Source: Alphaproteobacteria bacterium (GTDB lineage: Bacteria; Pseudomonadota; Alphaproteobacteria; Rhodobacterales; Rhodobacteraceae). From it: 41,841 bases of DNA. How positions within the stretch are numbered: position 1 is the first letter of the stretch; each line of letters opens with the position of its first letter. The notes under the pieces are model-generated. The model had not been told where the DNA came from. It did not search any database and saw only the letters and a list, made by a program, of their open reading frames with translations. Of the stretch, positions 1 through 8,774 are shown piece after piece. Both the position numbers and the translations under genes were made by a program. The stretch is from positions 1 through 41,841 of the forward strand of contig JAADIJ010000135.1 in the NCBI GenBank assembly GCA_013151335.1. The letters run 5' to 3'.

Positions 1-80
1 AAACCGGCAAGGCCGCGTAAGGTCGTGGCTTGCCTGAAAGGCGTGTTGGAAAATAGATTGAGGGCGGTTATCTAAACCCC

Positions 81-111
81 TTGAACCTCTAGGGACTGGA
101 GGTCTTATGTT
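81..111 (+). promoter_or_regulatory. MerR-type promoter/operator of the metal-export operon
   Basis: A TTGAAC -35 box (81-86) and a TATGTT -10 box (106-111) are separated by 19 bp, the overlong spacer typical of promoters activated by MerR-family regulators through DNA distortion. Inside the spacer lies an interrupted dyad, ACCTCT (85-90) and GGAGGT (98-103), whose arms match at 5 of 6 positions. It sits about 30 bp upstream of the P-type ATPase start. The MerR protein encoded at 3506-3943 is the obvious candidate to bind it, which is an inference from linkage and architecture. Confidence 0.8.
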
Positions 112-141
112 GCATGCGAATCAACACCAAAGGCTCGCAGC

Positions 142-2460
142 ATGCAAGATACTACCCTTCAACACGCCCACTCCCATGACCACGCTCATAGTCATAAACA
201 TAATGAAAAACATGAAAAAACCGCCGATGGCACCTGCTGTGGCACGTCTGAGGGTGCCATGTGCGGCGACCTCGGTTCGCTCAGCACTGCCGAGCTTGAA
301 ACCGGGCGCAGTTTTCGGGTAAGCGGGCTGGATTGCGCCGAAGAGGTGGCGATCCTTAACAAGGTTCTTGGTCCGACATTGGGCGGAACCGAGCATCTCA
401 GCTTTGATGTGATCAATGGCCGGATGGTGGTCGCGGATGGCGCAAGCTCGATCACCAGCGACAAAATCATCAAACTGGTCGCCACCACCGGCATGCAGGC
501 CAGCGCGTGGAATGCCGACAGCGCCAAGGCCGATCAGGCCACGCATCTGCGCCGACAGGGCCTGTTTGCGGCCTTGAGTGGTGGGTTCTGGGCGTTGGGA
601 TTTCTCTATCATATCTATGAGACCGGTCTTGGCGGCGCGGTGCGGCTGTTTTCCGGCCACGGGCAAAACCCGATGCCGCTGCCCGAAAGCGCGTTATTTC
701 TGGCGGGTATCGTGTTCGGCGTGTGGCTGGTTGCGCCCAAAGCGTGGGCCTCGGCACGGCGTTTGTCGCCCGACATGAACCTGTTGATGGTGATCGCGGT
801 TGCAGGCGCGCTCGGCCTTGGGGTTTATTTCGAGGCCGCGACCGTAGCGTTCTTTTTCTCGCTGTCGCTTTACCTTGAAAGCTGGAGCGTGGGGCGCGCG
901 CGCAACGCTGTCGCTGCCCTGCTTGATCTTGCGCCGCCAACCGTTCGTGTGCTGCATGAGGATGGAACCGAGAACGATATGCGCGCCGCCGAGGTTCAGC
1001 CCGGCGCGGTGTTTATCGTGCGTGGTGGCGACCGCATCGCGCTGGATGGCGAGGTGGTCTCGGGCATCGGCGGGGTCGATCAGGCGCCGATAACTGGCGA
1101 AAGCGCGCTGGTTGTCAAAGAGCCAGGCGATGAGGTTTTCGCCGGTACGATCAACGGCGAAGGCACGCTGCATATCCGCGCCACCAAACCCGCCTCTGAC
1201 ACGATGCTCTCAAAAATCATCCGCATGGTCGAGGACGCCCATTCGCGCCGCGCCGAGGTCGAGCAATGGGTAGCCAAATTCGCGCGCATCTACACGCCCG
1301 GCGTCTTGCTACTGGACATCGCCATCGCCATCGTGCCGCCGCTGTTTTTCGGCGGCGTGTGGGCCTATTGGTTTTATAACGCGCTGGTGCTTTTGGTGAT
1401 CGGCTGCCCGTGTGCGCTGGTGATCTCGACGCCGGTTTCGATCGTTGCGGCACTGGCCTCGTCGGCGCGCCAAGGCGTGCTGATCAAGGGCGGCGCTTAT
1501 ATCGAGGTGCCGGGCAAGATCACCGCATTGGCCTTGGACAAAACCGGCACCATCACCGAAGGCGCGCCGGAAATCTCTGATATCGTGGCGCTCAAAGACA
1601 TGAACGAGGCCGATCTTCTGGCTGCCGCCGCCGCGCTCGAGACCCGCTCCTCACACCCGCTGGCGCGCGCGATTTTGACCCGCGCCAAGGGCGAGGGGAT
1701 TGAGGCCGTTCCGGCAACCGACACCAAAACCGTGCCCGGTCGTGGCATTGAGGGGATCAAGGACGGACGCAAGCTTTGGCTTGGCTCTGACAGGTTCGCC
1801 GCCGAAAAGGGCTTTGCGCAAGATATCCCCGCCAAGACCCGCGACCGGATGGAGGCCGCAGGCAGCACGCTGGTGGTGCTTGGTGACGAAACCGGCGCGC
1901 TTGGCATGTTTGAGTTGCGCGACAAAATTCGCGCCAATGCCAAAGATGTGGTGGCGAGGCTGCACGCCCAAGGGGTGAAAACCGTGGTCATGCTGACGGG
2001 AGATAACGAGCGCACAGCCCGCGCTGTCGCTGCCGAAGTTGGCATTGACGAGGTGCGCGCAGAGCTGCTGCCCGACGACAAGGTCGCCGCGGTTGAGGAA
2101 CTGGTCGCGACCCATGATTTTGTCGCCATGGTCGGCGACGGGGTCAATGACGCACCGGCAATGGCGCGCGCGCATATGGGCATCGCCATGGGTGCAATCG
2201 GCTCTGACGCGGCGGTCGAGACCGCGGATATTGCGCTGATGACCGACGATATCGGCAAGCTGTCGTGGCTGATCGACCACTCGCGCCGCACCATGAGGAT
2301 CATTCACCAAAACATCGGTTTCTCGCTGGGGATCAAGGCCATTTTCGTCGCCCTGACCGCCGTGGGCATGGCCACGATGTGGGGTGCAATCGCTGCCGAT
2401 GTTGGTGTATCCCTGTTGGTGGTCGCCAATGCGTTAAGGTTGTTGCGCGCGCGAAGCTGA
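142..2460 (+). CDS. zntA: Zn2+/Cd2+/Pb2+-exporting P1B-type ATPase
   Basis: This inner-membrane ATPase pumps soft divalent metals out of the cytoplasm. The 772-residue protein has a His-rich N-terminus (about residues 8-24), a CC pair (32-33), a heavy-metal-associated domain with a single-Cys GLDCAEE motif (62-68), and the TGE actuator motif (318-320). The transmembrane CPC metal site is at 422-424, the DKTGT phosphorylation site at D466, the SSHP motif at 503-506, TGDN at 619-622 and GDGVND at 665-670. A Lys in M7 (K732) and an Asp in M8 (D753) match the ZntA subgroup signature rather than the copper group. The ATG at 142 follows a MerR-type promoter directly. The next two genes read in the same direction with short gaps, suggesting an operon. 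Zn, Cd or Pb preference cannot be decided from sequence. Confidence 0.92.
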   Translation: MQDTTLQHAHSHDHAHSHKHNEKHEKTADGTCCGTSEGAMCGDLGSLSTAELETGRSFRVSGLDCAEEVAILNKVLGPTLGGTEHLSFDVINGRMVVADGASSITSDKIIKLVATTGMQASAWNADSAKADQATHLRRQGLFAALSGGFWALGFLYHIYETGLGGAVRLFSGHGQNPMPLPESALFLAGIVFGVWLVAPKAWASARRLSPDMNLLMVIAVAGALGLGVYFEAATVAFFFSLSLYLESWSVGRARNAVAALLDLAPPTVRVLHEDGTENDMRAAEVQPGAVFIVRGGDRIALDGEVVSGIGGVDQAPITGESALVVKEPGDEVFAGTINGEGTLHIRATKPASDTMLSKIIRMVEDAHSRRAEVEQWVAKFARIYTPGVLLLDIAIAIVPPLFFGGVWAYWFYNALVLLVIGCPCALVISTPVSIVAALASSARQGVLIKGGAYIEVPGKITALALDKTGTITEGAPEISDIVALKDMNEADLLAAAAALETRSSHPLARAILTRAKGEGIEAVPATDTKTVPGRGIEGIKDGRKLWLGSDRFAAEKGFAQDIPAKTRDRMEAAGSTLVVLGDETGALGMFELRDKIRANAKDVVARLHAQGVKTVVMLTGDNERTARAVAAEVGIDEVRAELLPDDKVAAVEELVATHDFVAMVGDGVNDAPAMARAHMGIAMGAIGSDAAVETADIALMTDDIGKLSWLIDHSRRTMRIIHQNIGFSLGIKAIFVALTAVGMATMWGAIAADVGVSLLVVANALRLLRARS

Positions 2461-2491
2461 CCAGATTAGCGACGGGGAAGGCCGAAACCTG

Positions 2492-3475
2492 ATGACATTA
2501 TTACTGCCGTTTTGGCCGTTTGTGATCCTCGTCGTGGGTCTGACATTGATCCTGTGGTTTTGCGGAGCCGCGCAGGGTCGCCTGATTGACGGGCCGGTTA
2601 CCATCTCGCGTCATTTGTTTATGGTGAGCGCGCTGGCCCTGCTGGTGCTGGCCGTGGCCTCGCCGCTGACTGGGTTGGTTACGCGGTCATTTGCGTTGCA
2701 TCAATGGCAACATTTGCTGATCCGTATTGCGGTGCCGATGTTGTTGGTGCTGGCATGGCCGGGGCGGGTGTTGCTGGCCGGGCTGCCTGCGCGCGCGCGT
2801 CGCCGCTGGTTAAAACCCGTGTTGGCGAGCGCGCCGCTCAACCGGATGGTCAACATGTTGCTACGTTTGCCCGTCGCCTTCGTGCTGTTTGTCGCGGCTC
2901 TTTACGTTTTGCAAATCCCTGCTTTGCATAACGCGGCAGTCCAAAACGAGGTTCTACGCGGTTTTCTGCACGCGCTTTTGTTGCTCGTGGGCCTGATATT
3001 CTGGAGCGCGGTGCTTGATCGCCGCGACCCTCCCGACGGCGCGTTTCGGCCCCTGCGCGCGCTCGCCCTCTTGTTGGCAATCGTGTCCAACATCCTGCTC
3101 GGCTCGCTCACCACGCTTAAAGAGGTGGTGCTTTATCCGGCTTACGATCTGCACCCACGCCTGTTTTCCGCCTCCGCCATGAGCGACGAGGTCATCGGTG
3201 GCTATACCATCTGGGTGCCTTCAAGCATGATTTTCATCATCGGCGTTCTGATTGTTCTGCACGGCTGGGGTAAATACGAGGAGCGCCAATTTAAGCTGCG
3301 CCATGTCTGGAACGGTACCAATTCCAGCGCGCTGGAACATCCTCAAACCGCCGCCGAACTGCGCCTTAAAGTCAGATCGCCAAATCAGGCAACAGCAGTG
3401 GTGCTGGCCTCGGTCTCCTTGGGAATATTTATCATCGTGTTCGCGACAATGACCGCTATTATGACCATGTTTTAA
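2492..3475 (+). CDS. CtaG/caa3-type cytochrome c oxidase assembly family membrane protein
   Basis: This is a polytopic membrane protein of 327 residues resembling the caa3_CtaG family (COG3336, PF09678), which is linked to metal (copper) handling during haem-copper oxidase assembly. It starts with a hydrophobic helix and carries the family-like segment HQWQHLLIRI near residue 70, then AWPGRVLLAGLP, and the helix containing FWSAVLDRR. About seven to eight hydrophobic segments are visible. A GGGGAAGG-like ribosome site lies about 10 bases before the ATG. It lies between a metal-exporting ATPase and a MerR regulator, 31 and 30 bp from each, so it is probably co-transcribed under metal control. 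A role in metal resistance is inferred from this position; the oxidase-assembly name is only a family label. Confidence 0.75.
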   Translation: MTLLLPFWPFVILVVGLTLILWFCGAAQGRLIDGPVTISRHLFMVSALALLVLAVASPLTGLVTRSFALHQWQHLLIRIAVPMLLVLAWPGRVLLAGLPARARRRWLKPVLASAPLNRMVNMLLRLPVAFVLFVAALYVLQIPALHNAAVQNEVLRGFLHALLLLVGLIFWSAVLDRRDPPDGAFRPLRALALLLAIVSNILLGSLTTLKEVVLYPAYDLHPRLFSASAMSDEVIGGYTIWVPSSMIFIIGVLIVLHGWGKYEERQFKLRHVWNGTNSSALEHPQTAAELRLKVRSPNQATAVVLASVSLGIFIIVFATMTAIMTMF

Positions 3476-3505
3476 CACGCGGTTCCAACGACAGAGAGGT
3501 GCAAA

Positions 3506-3943
3506 ATGTTCACAATTGGCACGCTGGGCGCAAAAACCGGCACTAAAATCCAGACCATTCGCTATTACGAGCAAATCGGCATGATGCCCAAAGCCGAGCG
3601 CACGAGCGGCGGCCAGCGGCGCTATCGCCAACAAGACCTCGACCGTCTGGCTTTTATCCGCCACGGTCGTCAGTTGGGCTTTGGGCTGGGCGCGATCCGC
3701 GAGATGCTGGTCTTGGCCGATGACCCCACCCAGCCTTGCGCCGACGCGGACTCAATCGCGCAAAGACAACTGGTGCAGGTCGAGCAACGCATCATTCGGT
3801 TGGAGGCCCTGCGCGCTGAATTGCAACGCATGATCGTTGAATGCACCGGTGATAAGGTCGCCCAATGTCGGGTGCTGGAGATTTTGCGCGACCACTCCGA
3901 ATGTCTGACCGATCACGGGGCAAATGACGGCGATATGGCCTGA
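3506..3943 (+). CDS. MerR-family metal-responsive regulator (ZntR/CadR/PbrR type)
   Basis: This 145-residue regulator has an N-terminal winged helix (FTIGTLGAKTG, then IRYYEQIGMM at 18-27 and GGQRRY at 35-40), a long dimerisation helix, and three cysteines: C78 before the helix, and C113 and C121 in the C-terminal metal loop. This pattern fits the Zn/Cd/Pb-sensing branch rather than CueR (copper) or SoxR. MerR proteins of this branch bind long-spacer promoters and activate them on metal binding; such a promoter is at 81-111, upstream of the ATPase. An AGAGAGG ribosome site precedes the ATG, but no separate promoter is obvious in the 30-bp gap, so the gene is probably the last of the operon it controls. 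It is convergent with the next gene. Confidence 0.9.
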   Translation: MFTIGTLGAKTGTKIQTIRYYEQIGMMPKAERTSGGQRRYRQQDLDRLAFIRHGRQLGFGLGAIREMLVLADDPTQPCADADSIAQRQLVQVEQRIIRLEALRAELQRMIVECTGDKVAQCRVLEILRDHSECLTDHGANDGDMA

Positions 3944-3959
3944 GCTCGCATTGAGCGGA

Positions 3960-5609
3960 TTACACCAGACAGACCCTCTGCGCCAATTCGTCAATCAGCA
4001 CACGCTTGTTTTCGCTATAGTCAATCGAGGTCTCGACCAGATGCAGCCCACCTTGGACAAAGCAGCGCTCGATCAGGGGGGCGAACTCGTCGGCACTAGC
4101 AACCCGATGGCCGCTGGCGCCATAGCTCTCTGCGTGGGTCACGAAATCGGGGTTGCCAAAGGTCAGCCCCCAGTCGGGCAAGCCGCCAACCGCCTGTTTC
4201 CAGCGGATCATCCCATAGGAATCGTCGCGTAAAACCAATACCACGAGGTTGAGGCCCAGCCGCACCGCAGTCTCCATTTCTTGCGAGTTCATCATGAAGC
4301 CGCCATCGCCGCAAACCGCCATCACCCGTTTTTCGGGGTTTAAAATACTGGCCATCATCGCCGCTGGCAGCCCCGCCCCCATGGTCGCCAGCGCGTTATC
4401 AAGCAGCACGGTGTTGGGCTGGTGGGCGCGATAGTTTCTCGCAAACCAGATTTTATACATGCCATTATCCAGCGCGATAATCCCGTCCTGTCCCATGACT
4501 TTTTGCACGTCGCAGACGATGCGCTGGGGCACCATGGGAAAGCGCGGATCGTCCGAGTTTTCGCTGATATGCTCCAGCACATGTTTGCGCACCCGCTCGA
4601 AATACTTGGTTTCATGGGTCGGGATCGGCTCGAGCTGATCTGCGAGTTTTTCAAATGTCGCGCCGATATCACCAATCAGCTCGGTTTGCGGGAAATAGAC
4701 CCGATCAACCTGCGCCGGGGTGAAATTGATGTGAATGACCTTGGCCCCGCCATGCTCCATAAAGAACGGCGGCTTTTCCACCACATCATGCCCCGCGTTG
4801 ATAATCAGATCGGCGTGGTCAATGGCGCAATGCACATAATCGCCTGACGACAACGCGGTTGTGCCGACGAATTTCTCGTGCTGCCCACTGATCACGCCCA
4901 TGCCCATCTGGGTATTGAAAAAGAAGATGCCGGTTTTCTCGACGAAAGCGCGCAGCGCGGGGATGGCGTTTTGGCGGTTGGCTCCGGCCCCGATCAGCAG
5001 CAATGGGCGGCGCGCTTGCCGGATCATCTCGACGGCTTGCTCAATCGCGGTCTCGCCGCATTCGGCGATTTGCGGCGGGGAGACCTCAAAGATATGGCCG
5101 TCCTCGGTAACATCGGCGGCGATATCTTCGGGCAGCTCCAGATGCACGGCTCCGGGGCGCTCTTGGCTGGCAAGGCGAAAGGCCTCGCGCACCCGCGACG
5201 GCACCCCGCCAGCGGTCACGATCTGGTGGGTCATCTTGGTTAATGGTCGCATCATATTGACCACGTCAATGATCTGAAAGCGCCCCTGTTTGTTGGTTTT
5301 AATTGGCTTTTGCCCGGTGATCATCAGCATCGGCATCGCCCCCAACTGGGCATAAGCCGCTGCCGTAACAAGGTTGGTCGCCCCCGGCCCAAGTGTGGCC
5401 AAGCAAACCCCCGGACGACCCGTAAGACGCCCGTAAGTCGCCGCCATAAAGCCCGCGCCCTGCTCGTGGCGCGTCAGCACGAACCGGATATTGGAGCGGC
5501 TGAGCGAGTCCAGAAAGTCGAGGTTTTCTTCCCCCGGCACACCAAAAACATACTCGACACCTTCGTTTTCCAGTGCCTGCACGAACAAATCAGAAGCTTT
5601 GATTGTCAT
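3960..5609 (-). CDS. Acetolactate-synthase-like thiamine diphosphate enzyme
   Basis: This 549-residue enzyme belongs to the ThDP-dependent acetolactate synthase large-subunit family, which condenses two pyruvates to 2-acetolactate. The N-terminal Pyr domain has VFGVPGEEN (21-29), the catalytic Glu in TRHEQ (E49) and LGPGATN (73-79). The C-terminal PP domain has the ThDP motif GDGGFMMN (434-441) followed by VLRDDSYGMI. No small regulatory subunit gene is adjacent, and the segment KPIKTNKQGRFQ differs from the usual ilvB/alsS sequence. It therefore fits the group annotated as stand-alone acetolactate synthases, whose true substrate is often untested. A 12-bp palindrome lies about 50 bp upstream. 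It could also be another 2-oxoacid carboligase or decarboxylase. Confidence 0.8.
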   Translation of the reverse strand: MTIKASDLFVQALENEGVEYVFGVPGEENLDFLDSLSRSNIRFVLTRHEQGAGFMAATYGRLTGRPGVCLATLGPGATNLVTAAAYAQLGAMPMLMITGQKPIKTNKQGRFQIIDVVNMMRPLTKMTHQIVTAGGVPSRVREAFRLASQERPGAVHLELPEDIAADVTEDGHIFEVSPPQIAECGETAIEQAVEMIRQARRPLLLIGAGANRQNAIPALRAFVEKTGIFFFNTQMGMGVISGQHEKFVGTTALSSGDYVHCAIDHADLIINAGHDVVEKPPFFMEHGGAKVIHINFTPAQVDRVYFPQTELIGDIGATFEKLADQLEPIPTHETKYFERVRKHVLEHISENSDDPRFPMVPQRIVCDVQKVMGQDGIIALDNGMYKIWFARNYRAHQPNTVLLDNALATMGAGLPAAMMASILNPEKRVMAVCGDGGFMMNSQEMETAVRLGLNLVVLVLRDDSYGMIRWKQAVGGLPDWGLTFGNPDFVTHAESYGASGHRVASADEFAPLIERCFVQGGLHLVETSIDYSENKRVLIDELAQRVCLV

Positions 5610-5650
5610 TTGTCTTGGCCTTTCCTGCCTGTGGTCGCGATATTAACCGA

Positions 5651-5672
5651 TTTGCGCAGGTTTTGCGCAAAA
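5651..5672. promoter_or_regulatory. Palindrome upstream of the acetolactate-synthase-like gene
   Basis: A perfect 12-bp palindrome TTTTGCGCAAAA (5661-5672) is preceded by a related half-repeat TTTGCGCA (5651-5658). It lies in the 79-bp gap between the DMT permease stop and the ThDP-enzyme start on the minus strand. Position and symmetry suggest a protein-binding site. No bound regulator can be named. Confidence 0.3.
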
Positions 5673-5688
5673 TGCAAATCAACCCGGC

Positions 5689-6585
5689 TCAAGTCGTGCC
5701 CATAACTGCCTGCGGTTGCCGCTTGCTTGTGACCAGCGCGATCCCCGCCAGTGTCAGCGCGATGCCTATATAATCCGGCCAGGCCAATGTCTCGCCGAAA
5801 AATAACGCTCCCATGGACAGGCCGAAAATGGGCACGAGAAAACTATAGGCATTGGCGCGGTTAAGCTCGGTTTTTTCTAAAACCGAACTCCACAGCCAAT
5901 AGGCCAGTGACGAGCCAAACAGGCTTAGCGCCAGAAGGATAATCACAAAGCTCATGGACCAGTCGACGCTTGACGGTTCTTCCAGCACCAAGGCCGCGAT
6001 GCCAAGCGGAACGCTGCCGATTAGCATCTGTATCCCCATCCCCATTATGGCGTCGATCTGCCCGGCGATGCGTCGGATCAATAGGTTGCTGAAGGTGATG
6101 CCGAGTGCTGCCAGCAAAATATAGGCGATCCCCAGTGCATAGCTTTCACCCTGCGCCGTAAACAGCTCAGGGGCGGCGATAAACACAATGCCGCCAAATC
6201 CCAGCGCCAGCCCCAGCTTGCCGCGCAGATCAAGATATTCGCCCAGAAACGAGCCCGCCAGCACCGCCGCCAATAGCGGTTGGGTATTGGCAATGACGGT
6301 AGCGATGCCGGGCGACACGAACTCTGCCGCATGAAACATGCCCAAAAACGCCAGACTGGTCGCCCCAAATCCGACGAATGCCAGCATGACCCAGACCCGC
6401 ACCCCGCGCGGCATCGGACGGCCAAGCGCTAATCCGACCGCCAACAGCGCTGCGCCCGCGACCAGTGCGCGCAGGGTGGCGAATGTCAGATGGGGCGCAT
6501 AGGCAAAACCGGCCACGATCAGGGGAAAACAGATCGCCCAGAGAAACATGACCAGGATGATTTTGAAGGGTTCAATTAGCCTCAT
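5689..6585 (-). CDS. EamA/DMT-superfamily permease
   Basis: This is a 298-residue integral membrane protein with about ten hydrophobic helices arranged as two EamA repeats, the normal length and layout of drug/metabolite transporters. Recognisable family segments include the first helix FLWAICFPLIVAGF, FVSPGIATVIANTQPLLAAV at the end of the first repeat, and NRANAYSFLVPIFGLSMGALFFGE near the end of the second. Members export amino acids, metabolites or drugs; the substrate cannot be read from sequence. It lies upstream of the acetolactate-synthase-like gene on the same strand with a 79-bp gap, so co-transcription is possible. A Lys/Arg-rich cytoplasmic C-terminus ends the protein. Confidence 0.88.
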   Translation of the reverse strand: MRLIEPFKIILVMFLWAICFPLIVAGFAYAPHLTFATLRALVAGAALLAVGLALGRPMPRGVRVWVMLAFVGFGATSLAFLGMFHAAEFVSPGIATVIANTQPLLAAVLAGSFLGEYLDLRGKLGLALGFGGIVFIAAPELFTAQGESYALGIAYILLAALGITFSNLLIRRIAGQIDAIMGMGIQMLIGSVPLGIAALVLEEPSSVDWSMSFVIILLALSLFGSSLAYWLWSSVLEKTELNRANAYSFLVPIFGLSMGALFFGETLAWPDYIGIALTLAGIALVTSKRQPQAVMGTT

Positions 6586-6665
6586 TGACGTCTAGCTGCG
6601 CCTTTGCCGCAAGGATTGCAAGACCCCGCGTGGCCACTCGATATCCCGACTGCACACAAGCGCGC

Positions 6666-7352
6666 TCATGCAAACAACATCGGACATTCGCGCGCGCATT
6701 TGTTGCGCATGATGATGTAGATCAGATGCAGCGTACCAAGCCCCGCAAGCAGGCAGAAGAACGAGATATAAGCGTAGCGCAAGAACAGAATATCAACCAC
6801 GATCACCGCGATCAGGGTCACGCCGAACCAGCGCATATGCACATAGCGCGACATCAACGGGGCGGCGACGATCAGGAACAGATAGATCAGATAGGTCATG
6901 TTGCGCGGCATCAGATAGTCAAGGATCATCGTGCCTTCATAGGCCAGCGAGTCCTGATTGACGGTGACGTTGATCCAGTCAGGGTTCAGCAAATGTGGAA
7001 CATAAAGCGCGAGACCAAACGCCAGTCCGGCCAAGGACATGGCGAGGAATATCGGCCGACGCTTGCTGTCTTTTGGCTCCAGCACGTAGACCGACAAGGG
7101 GATCCAGAACGGCCACATGAACCAGGTGAAAAAGATGAACCCCATCGCGCCCCAAAGCGTGGTCGCCGGATCGCCAGTGTTGACGCCGAGCCAGACATTG
7201 CCCTCCATGAATTGCTGTATTCCGGCAAACAGGGGCATGAAGGCCACCGGCAGGTAGCGTTTGTTGATCTGGGTCGCCTTGGTGATTGCGAAAACCCCTC
7301 CGACCACGAGAAATCCGCTGGCGGCGAAACTGACAGTTTGGGACAAACACAT
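6666..7352 (-). CDS. DUF6629-like membrane protein of unknown function
   Basis: This 228-residue membrane protein begins MCLSQTVSFAASG and continues with VGGVFAITKATQ and MPLFAGIQQFMEGNVWL. That arrangement recalls the uncharacterised DUF6629 family, whose members start with MCFS-x-ASF and have a QQ-x-x-EG-x-x-W segment. Seven or so hydrophobic helices are visible, and the C-terminal tail carries two cysteines (KCARECPM). An AAGGAG ribosome site sits 8 bases before the ATG, which supports this start. No function is known for the family. The gene lies between two transporters on the same strand, with gaps of 80 bp and about 145 bp, so an operon is uncertain. Confidence 0.7.
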   Translation of the reverse strand: MCLSQTVSFAASGFLVVGGVFAITKATQINKRYLPVAFMPLFAGIQQFMEGNVWLGVNTGDPATTLWGAMGFIFFTWFMWPFWIPLSVYVLEPKDSKRRPIFLAMSLAGLAFGLALYVPHLLNPDWINVTVNQDSLAYEGTMILDYLMPRNMTYLIYLFLIVAAPLMSRYVHMRWFGVTLIAVIVVDILFLRYAYISFFCLLAGLGTLHLIYIIMRNKCARECPMLFA

Positions 7353-7497
7353 GGCGGGGCTCCTTACCTTGTCAAATAAAAGCAGCAGTCACACAAATGC
7401 AGTGATCTGAGCCGCCGTGATTGTCCAGATTACGGAGGATTATGTTCCCTGTCACCTTCCAATTTTCGATGGTTAGCCAAGTGCCGCTCGGCCCGTA

Positions 7498-8655
7498 TTA
7501 TCCGGCTGGCACGGCGAAAATCAGAACAAAAGCGAGAATGGAGCCGATGATGATGAACCGCGCCCGTTGCCAGTGGTTTGTGCAGACCGAATAGCCAACC
7601 ACGCATTGCAGCAAATAGTAAAACGCGAACGCGCGCGAGGCGATGGCGATGAACTGAAACGTGGTCCCCATCCAAGCCAGCGCCATTGCCGCCACACCCA
7701 CCGCCAAATAGCCCCAGCGGCTGGAAAGCCGCCCGCCAGTATTTTCCTTGATGTTAGCCGCCGCCGCCAGCGTGTCGGCCACCGCTGCCGAGAATTGCGA
7801 CATGCCCGCCGCGATAATCAGCGGCAAAGGCAACAGAAACGAGGCCGCCGTGGCGATGGCGATCAGGCTGTTATCATCGTAAACACCGTTCAGAACCGGC
7901 ACCAAGGGCTGGGCAAGTGCCACGAAAATCACATAGACGCTGAGCGAGAAATATTGCGACCAGCGCGAGGCACGAATGCGCACTTTGGCGGTGAATTCGG
8001 CCCCCAGATAGCGCGTGGTTTCAAACCCCTGCACGATAATCAGCGTGCCTGCGACCATGGTGGCGATCTCCCACGGGGTGCGCTCGGGCATGGCAGGCCG
8101 CGAAAAAGCGCCCAGCTTGATGAACTGCCCGATGTCAAAAACCGCGAACCCCACTAGCAAGGCGGCAAGGATCGCGATGGTCAGATAAAGGGCGATACGC
8201 TCCAGTTTCTCCAAGGGGGCGAGGCCGCCGAACATGCCAATAAGGGTGATCACCCCGACGATGCTACTGGTCATCAGGCTTTCGTTGAACGCATTATTCA
8301 GGCCAAATGGCGCCAGAACGAAGGCGGCGAGAATATGCAGATACAGACAAACCGACACCACATAAGCGCCGATCAGCGCAATATCCGACAACCGCTCGGC
8401 AACCAGTGTAACCCGGTTGCTGTTTGCCGCCAGCACCGGCTCGGCACACAGGATATTGTGGCGCACGATTGCCCCGACCTGATGCGCCACCAGCGCCACG
8501 ATTACGATCGCTATGATCGCATACGGCCCCACGGCGCTTGCCAAAATCGGGATCACCACCAAGAACCCGCTGCCGAAAATAGAGGCCAGCGGCGTGCTCA
8601 TCGCCGGTACGGTTCGCCGGATAATGACCTCTTCCGCCGCTAATCTACTGTTCAT
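7498..8655 (-). CDS. APC-superfamily-like permease, substrate unknown
   Basis: This 385-residue membrane protein has about eleven hydrophobic helices. The first helix contains a Gly-rich break (IFGSGFLVVIP), and a later helix contains TLIIVQGFETTRYLGAEF. Both resemble the unwound helices of LeuT-fold amino-acid or nucleobase permeases. I chose the ATG at 8655 because GGAG lies about ten bases upstream and the membrane region starts shortly after. The reading frame stays open for 86 more codons but would run into the opposite-strand nuoA-like gene. Its promoter region is shared with the divergent complex-I-like operon, so a functional link with that operon is possible. Family placement is by fold-like pattern only. 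Confidence 0.6.
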   Translation of the reverse strand: MNSRLAAEEVIIRRTVPAMSTPLASIFGSGFLVVIPILASAVGPYAIIAIVIVALVAHQVGAIVRHNILCAEPVLAANSNRVTLVAERLSDIALIGAYVVSVCLYLHILAAFVLAPFGLNNAFNESLMTSSIVGVITLIGMFGGLAPLEKLERIALYLTIAILAALLVGFAVFDIGQFIKLGAFSRPAMPERTPWEIATMVAGTLIIVQGFETTRYLGAEFTAKVRIRASRWSQYFSLSVYVIFVALAQPLVPVLNGVYDDNSLIAIATAASFLLPLPLIIAAGMSQFSAAVADTLAAAANIKENTGGRLSSRWGYLAVGVAAMALAWMGTTFQFIAIASRAFAFYYLLQCVVGYSVCTNHWQRARFIIIGSILAFVLIFAVPAG

Positions 8656-8774
8656 TATTATCGCTCCGATGTTGAGGCCACATCCGCCGCGCGCCCGGGC
8701 GTCCGAGACGCATTGCTCACCGCAAACGCTAAATGATTGCGCTAGGAACGCCAACCTCCCCGCGCAAAGCTTCC

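Noticed and set aside
1-75. Possible 3' end of an upstream gene (open frame ending at 73-75)
   Set aside because: Only 24 codons, no recognisable motif, and another frame also ends early, so the coding strand cannot be decided.
142-2460. Copper-exporting ATPase (CopA)
   Set aside because: The M7 lysine and M8 aspartate match ZntA, and the M7/M8 copper residues (Tyr-Asn, Met-Ser) are absent.
6585-7379. Plus-strand open frame opposite the DUF6629-like gene
   Set aside because: His/Gln/Arg-rich composition typical of an antisense shadow of a membrane protein gene, without a ribosome site.
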